NCBI GenBank assembly: GCA_023238725.1 | Contig: CM041546.1 | Span: forward strand, 21,088,085-21,152,084 | Direction of reading: 5' to 3' | DNA: 64,000 bases | DNA from: Scortum barcoo | Taxonomy: Eukaryota > Chordata > Actinopteri > Centrarchiformes > Terapontidae | Shown here: one piece after another, positions 59,973-64,000 of the stretch | Layout: each line of letters starts with the position of its first letter | Position numbering within the stretch: the stretch's first letter is position 1 | Made by a program: the position numbers and the translations under genes | Notes under the pieces: generated by a model | What the model saw: the letters and a program-made list of their open reading frames with translations, nothing else | What the model was told of the DNA's origin: nothing | The model's database searches: none

Positions 59973-61979
59973 TTGTGTTGCAGTGTGAGAGCATCGGCGG
60001 ATTATTTCCTCTCACCGACCGGCCAACGCAACATGAAAAAAGCAGGGAAGGGCTCCTTAGCTGTCCAAAAAAAGGCCAACACTATTAATCCAATCAATTA
60101 AAGAAAAATGCCGCTTGTTTACTTTCCAATTAAACTGCCGTGATCCTCCACAGCATAAAAACCAAACTTCCAGTCAGGAGGAGCCAGGCGTGTCAGTCAG
60201 CTCAGCCGCAAGCCATGATGATGTCAGTGAAAGTCATAGTTTTTCTTGTCTGATGCAGTGAATTGTGGGGTTAGAGGATGCGTTTGAATCCTTTTTTTTT
60301 CATTTGTTTTTGCTCTTTATCAAAAGATCACAGATAATCTTTTTTACTCAATGTCATTTTGTTTTTTTTTATCCAGAACACATGATTACAGTTTACACTC
60401 AGCACGCACTGTGCAATATCCTCCCCAACAAGCACCACCTCACCACTTGGGGGCGATAGCGAGCGTGTGGTAATGAGTCAGGTCTTTTTTTTTTTTCCCC
60501 CTAACCTCTGTTCGAGGTACAGTAAGTCCTCCTGAGGGATTTCTATCACAATTAAGGCCAGTGTGGCCTGTGATGTTCTGACAGTAGCCCTACACGCCTG
60601 AACCGATGACAGGATCACACCACAGTATAGATATGGTAATGAGTGACAGTATAGACGCGGCGGCATGCAGCTTTCTGAACGTACAGGCAAGAGGCCCACC
60701 TGGGTCTTTGAATAAATCTGAGCGGGGTGTCAATCATGTCGCCTTGCTTCGTGATCAGAGGAGAAAAAAAAAGAAAGGGAGAAGGAAATAGAGAGGGAGT
60801 AGATGGAGAGATGCAGGAGAAAGAAAAGGTAGAGATATAATGACTGGAAGTGGAAGTTGCTCACGATTACAGTTTATTCCTGCTGTGCTGTGATTCTTAC
60901 TAATTGTTCTTTCTTTTTACTTAATTTTTGGGTTTGGTCTTGTTAGTGCCTGTTAATTTAGCACTGAAAAGACACCTTAAATAGAGTATTAATTTGAATT
61001 TTAGACAAGTAGATGTGAGCATTCAAAATGTTTTTAATCTGTGCATGAATCCGATACAAAGGTACGCGCCCACCGAAATCTGAGCTCCTTTTTATTAACT
61101 GTGTTTCAACCCAACACAATGTCTTCCTCAGGCATATTCTCATGTGAAACAAATGAGACAGATATATGATAAAATTATGTAAGACATCTCCATGTCACAC
61201 TTGATGTTGATGTATTTTATTTATCTTGCAATTAGGCACATAGTAATGTAATTAAATTATTGTGACGTTACCAGCCATTTAGTCACATATACATGTAATT
61301 TCCTTCATCAGGTTTTTTTTTCTTTTTTTCCTTAAGAAGACCTGTGACACTTTTATTCCTGTGCCTTTTTATTCTAGATTTGATATGTCCATCACCTCTA
61401 CCACTGAAGTTTTGTGGATGCGCATAAAGCTATTCTAGTAATTTATAACATGTACATGCCAATCCATCTGTTTCCTCCATAACTGTACATGTGATATACA
61501 TGTGCTTTAAACCTCCAGGGTCTCTCATTCATTAATCTCCCATCATCTCCCGCTTTGGTCCTGGGTACCTAAAGGTTCTTCAAAAACTGTCAACATGTAA
61601 AGGCCCTAAAGATGGAGAATATACAACATCATTTATTCATTTTTTTAAAAGAATATTTTGATATAAAATTATATCATCATCATCATTATCATCAGACTGA
61701 TGTTATGTCCTCTGGTACACGTTGTTAAATTTTTAGGTTTGAAAGCAGAACAGTGCATTTCTTATTTCCTTTGCTTCATTTCGTACAGTCAGAAACCATA
61801 GCCATAAACATACACTTCCCAACATCCCAAAATGAAGAGTTTCAGAACTTTTTCAGGCTTTGATGAATCTGAAATCGCTTGCTTTGGCAGTATTTATGAA
61901 TTAATTGTGTTTTTTTGAGAAAGCATTATAAAAAGTCTTCAAATATTTGATATTGGCAGACCTTTCTTTCTCTCTCACG

Positions 61980-62009
61980 TCTCTCTCTCTCTCTCTCTCT
62001 CCCCCCCCC
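61980..62009. repeat. (CT)10 then C9
   Basis: CT run ending in a C homopolymer. Confidence 0.95.
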
Positions 62010-62312
62010 ACCTCCTACCTTTGGTGTGTTTTGCATGGTGCCTGGCTGTTTAGAGGCAGTATGCATATGTATGGGTGAGACGGTGGATCGTGACGGGATC
62101 TGACATGCGGGGACAAGATCAAAGCGCTCCATCTGATCCCATAAAAACAGACGCAAACCCTGCTCTCATCCTTACAAACCCCCCACTGATAGTCAACTCT
62201 GCCAGCCCTGACTCCTCCATCTTTCTCTCCTCTCCTCCTGCCTTTTTTTTTCTCTCCTCTCTCTCGTTTTTCCCTCCATCCCAGCATGCCGCGTGCTGCC
62301 CACGCCGTCAAG

Positions 62313-62313
62313 G

Positions 62314-62345
<32 letters not shown>
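62313..62345. repeat. (GCCT)8 tetranucleotide array
   Basis: Perfect GCCT/CCTG units. The minus strand translates as a Gln-Ala-Gly-Arg repeat in a spurious ORF. Confidence 0.96.
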
Positions 62346-62690
62346 ACTTTGCGATTACGCCCTGTGATAAACAATGGCCCGCTTTAGCTCATAAAGCAGG
62401 AGTGTTGTGCATAATGCTTACAATAAAAGATAGCATCTCTTCACTCATCTTATTTACCTCTCCCACGGTGGCATGGGCGACGAGCTGTTCTATAAATACC
62501 GCAGGGAGGAAGGGAACGAGAGGAAATACGGATGCAGACATACATCTGTTGGTCAAATAAAGTCTCTGCCAAGTCACTTGATGAGAACAAGAGGAAAACA
62601 GGGCTGTTTAAATATGCATTGGAGCTTAGAGCCAGGTGATAAAGGCGCCATTTTAAAGCCGCTCCATCCTTCCTGGTAAGTGAGCTTAAA
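62346..62690. promoter_or_regulatory. Candidate enhancer block with SOX- and HOX/CDX-like words
   Basis: ACAATGG at 62371-62377 (SOX core), GCTTTAGCTCATAAAGC (a small imperfect palindrome), GTGCATAATGC, CAATAAAAGATAGC, CTATAAATACCG, TCAAATAAAGTC, TTTAAATATGCATTGG and GGTGATAAAGGCGCC occur in repeat-free sequence of over 300 bp. It is CNE-like by eye. The CTATAAATA word is TATA-like, but no gene starts after it. Confidence 0.35.
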
Positions 62691-62789
62691 ATGTCCTCTC
62701 GAAGTAGCATAGGATGACATCCATATCACATTTAGATTCATCTTTATAGGACATATAGATTGATACGGAAGCCAGGGCACATTTTCCCT

Positions 62790-62912
62790 TCCATCTCTCC
62801 CTCTCTCTACCTCCCCTTCTTTAATTCCCTCCTTTCTCTCGTTTCCCTCCCTCCCTCCCTCTCATTCTCCCCCCTTCCCTCCCTCTCATTCTCCCCCCTT
62901 CCCCTTCTTCCA
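62790..62912. repeat. Pyrimidine-rich tract with a tandem duplication
   Basis: A 24-bp unit beginning CCCTCCCTCTCATTCTCC is present twice in tandem at about 62854-62901, within a C/T tract. Confidence 0.8.
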
Positions 62913-63688
62913 GTAAGGAAGATGTATGAGTTTGAATTATTGATTCAGACACATGCTACATGCTGCTTGGAGTCATTATTTGTTCAGGTGAGTGTCATGC
63001 TGCTCGCTATGAAACAGATACCGCAGGGATTAAGCGACACAATCAGGACTTAAAGACAGCCGCCCTCCCTAAAATAACATGGCCCTCACTGCAAGACGAA
63101 TGCTCCCCAAAACCCGACTTCATTTGTTTATGACTCGCACATTAGTCATTCTGTGTCTAAATTATAGTGTGGGGGTAAAGATTAATTCATGCACAGGCTT
63201 TTTCTATTGTTTTTATGTCTGTGCGTTTCTAATAACACAGCAGATGAATATAGGTGCAAACATCCTACACAATGATAAAAAAAGGAGAAGAAATGCCACT
63301 GTTTTTGGGGTTGTAGGCGTCTGCGTGAGGGATAGATCGATGTCCAGAGGAAGGAAAGAACGCTGCACGCTGTCACTTTTTTTGTCCTGAAAGAGGCTTT
63401 TGGCGCCACACAACAAAACGACACACAGCACGTGATGAATAAGGCATTTAATCATTCAATTATTGGACTGATACCGACTGTACAAAGCAGAGCGAGCGAT
63501 GATGCTGATTACACGAGCCGAGATTGGAGGGAAGTGTTTGCAGAGAAGTTAAGATGGAGGAAAGCTCTGATACAGGAGCCTTAAGAGAGAGGCGGGAGGT
63601 AAAATGTTGCTAACTGTTCATTTAGCCCTGGCTAAGTGGTCAGGGACGCTGGACAGGTGAACTCTATTCTCCCCACTGGCCCTATGGG

Positions 63689-63714
63689 GTGTGTGTGTGT
63701 GTGTGTGTGTGTGT
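63689..63714. repeat. (GT)13 microsatellite
   Basis: Uninterrupted GT run. Confidence 0.96.
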
Positions 63715-63845
63715 GGACTGTAACAGAATTTCTCGAGTCCTCTGGGCCCTGGTGCAAAGCAGAGAATAAATGGTGGAGGTGGCAGGCCAGGACAGAAAAA
63801 TCAATGCCTGCTTATACAGACATGACACACCAGCAGCCAACTGCA

Positions 63846-63848
<3 letters not shown>

Positions 63849-63913
<65 letters not shown>
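63849..63913. repeat. (TG)32 microsatellite
   Basis: The longest TG run in the window (about 65 bp), followed by AGAGATTG. Long TG/CA runs can adopt Z-DNA and are highly polymorphic. Confidence 0.98.
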
Positions 63914-63914
<1 letters not shown>

Positions 63915-64000
63915 AGATTGTGGGTGTAGATGTACAGCATGCAGTCATACGGCCGTGTGCTCTGTGGGTGTGAATGCGAGCACCCAACAACCTCCATTTC

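Larger units (their letters stand above)
41435..64000 (+). other. znf407: Partial intron downstream of the zinc-finger exon
   Basis: The intron begins GTACGTTAACC, a good 5' splice site match, and its acceptor lies beyond the window, so it exceeds 22.5 kb. I found no further C2H2 pattern (C-x2-C with H-x3-5-H) in any frame and no convincing opposite-strand gene. The contents resemble the upstream intron: CA/TG and GA arrays, a MITE-like block near 43.2-43.6 kb, a hAT-like end near 51.0 kb, and several AT-rich motif-dense blocks that may be enhancers. Confidence 0.7.

Noticed and set aside
59970..60090. CT array followed by TTTGTGTTGCAG, resembling a strong splice acceptor
   Set aside because: The downstream sequence carries no zinc-finger pattern. 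The readable frame (about 30 codons) has no family resemblance and no credible donor.
62075..62560. Longest ORF (161 codons, + strand)
   Set aside because: It runs through a pyrimidine tract and the GCCT tetranucleotide array. The translation is low complexity (Ser/Pro/Phe and Cys-Leu-Pro-Ala repeats), with no domain and no splice or promoter context.

Overview
This is vertebrate nuclear DNA, most likely from a percomorph teleost, and almost all of it is intron. The organism call rests on three things. First, one recognisable spliced exon resembles a vertebrate C2H2 zinc-finger gene. Second, short CA/TG and GA/CT microsatellites are very dense, with at least 25 uninterrupted dinucleotide runs of 20 bases or more plus a 34-unit GATA array. 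Third, there are degenerate copies of dispersed repeats that I recognise from perch-like fish genomes. There is no sign of prokaryotic gene organisation: no operons, no long ORFs (the longest is about 160 codons and looks random) and no Shine-Dalgarno-led genes.

The only protein-coding feature I can defend is a 75-nt internal exon on the + strand at 41360-41434. It has a 3' splice site (TTTTGCAG) and a 5' splice site (GTACGT). It encodes the second half of a C2H2 zinc finger: the conserved Phe, Leu and two His ligands, followed by a GKHGVGQRKER linker. From memory of the family this matches ZNF407 (znf407), a large multi-zinc-finger nuclear protein. Positions 1-41359 and 41435-64000 are then parts of two very long flanking introns of the same gene.

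The introns hold four kinds of sequence. (1) Microsatellites and homopolymer tracts occur throughout. (2) Long purine or pyrimidine tracts lie near 15.1, 28.4-28.7, 30.3, 36.8-37.1, 44.8-45.1 and 62.8 kb. (3) There are a few decayed transposon-like repeats: two copies of one dispersed family at about 16.2-16.4 and 27.5-27.65 kb, a SINE/LINE-tail-like fragment at 24.4 kb, a MITE-like block at 43.16-43.6 kb and a hAT-like end at 51.0 kb. (4) Many blocks of 100-300 bp are complex, repeat-free and rich in homeodomain (TAAT), POU-octamer (ATGCAAAT), GATA and SOX-like words. These look like the conserved noncoding enhancers typical of teleost regulatory 'bystander' introns. In vertebrates ZNF407 lies near the developmental regulator TSHZ1, so these blocks may be long-range enhancers for a neighbour such as tshz1. 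That is inference and needs comparative alignment.

I found no CRISPR array, tRNA, rRNA, intact transposase or reverse transcriptase, viral gene or toxin gene, and nothing that amounts to a new multi-gene system. The most interesting items are the candidate enhancer blocks with structured motif pairs (for example the inverted octamer pair at 5411-5437) and an odd property of the exon. Read in frame upstream, the intron end supplies a Cys-x2-Cys and an ATG, so an alternative 5' end could encode a complete zinc finger.
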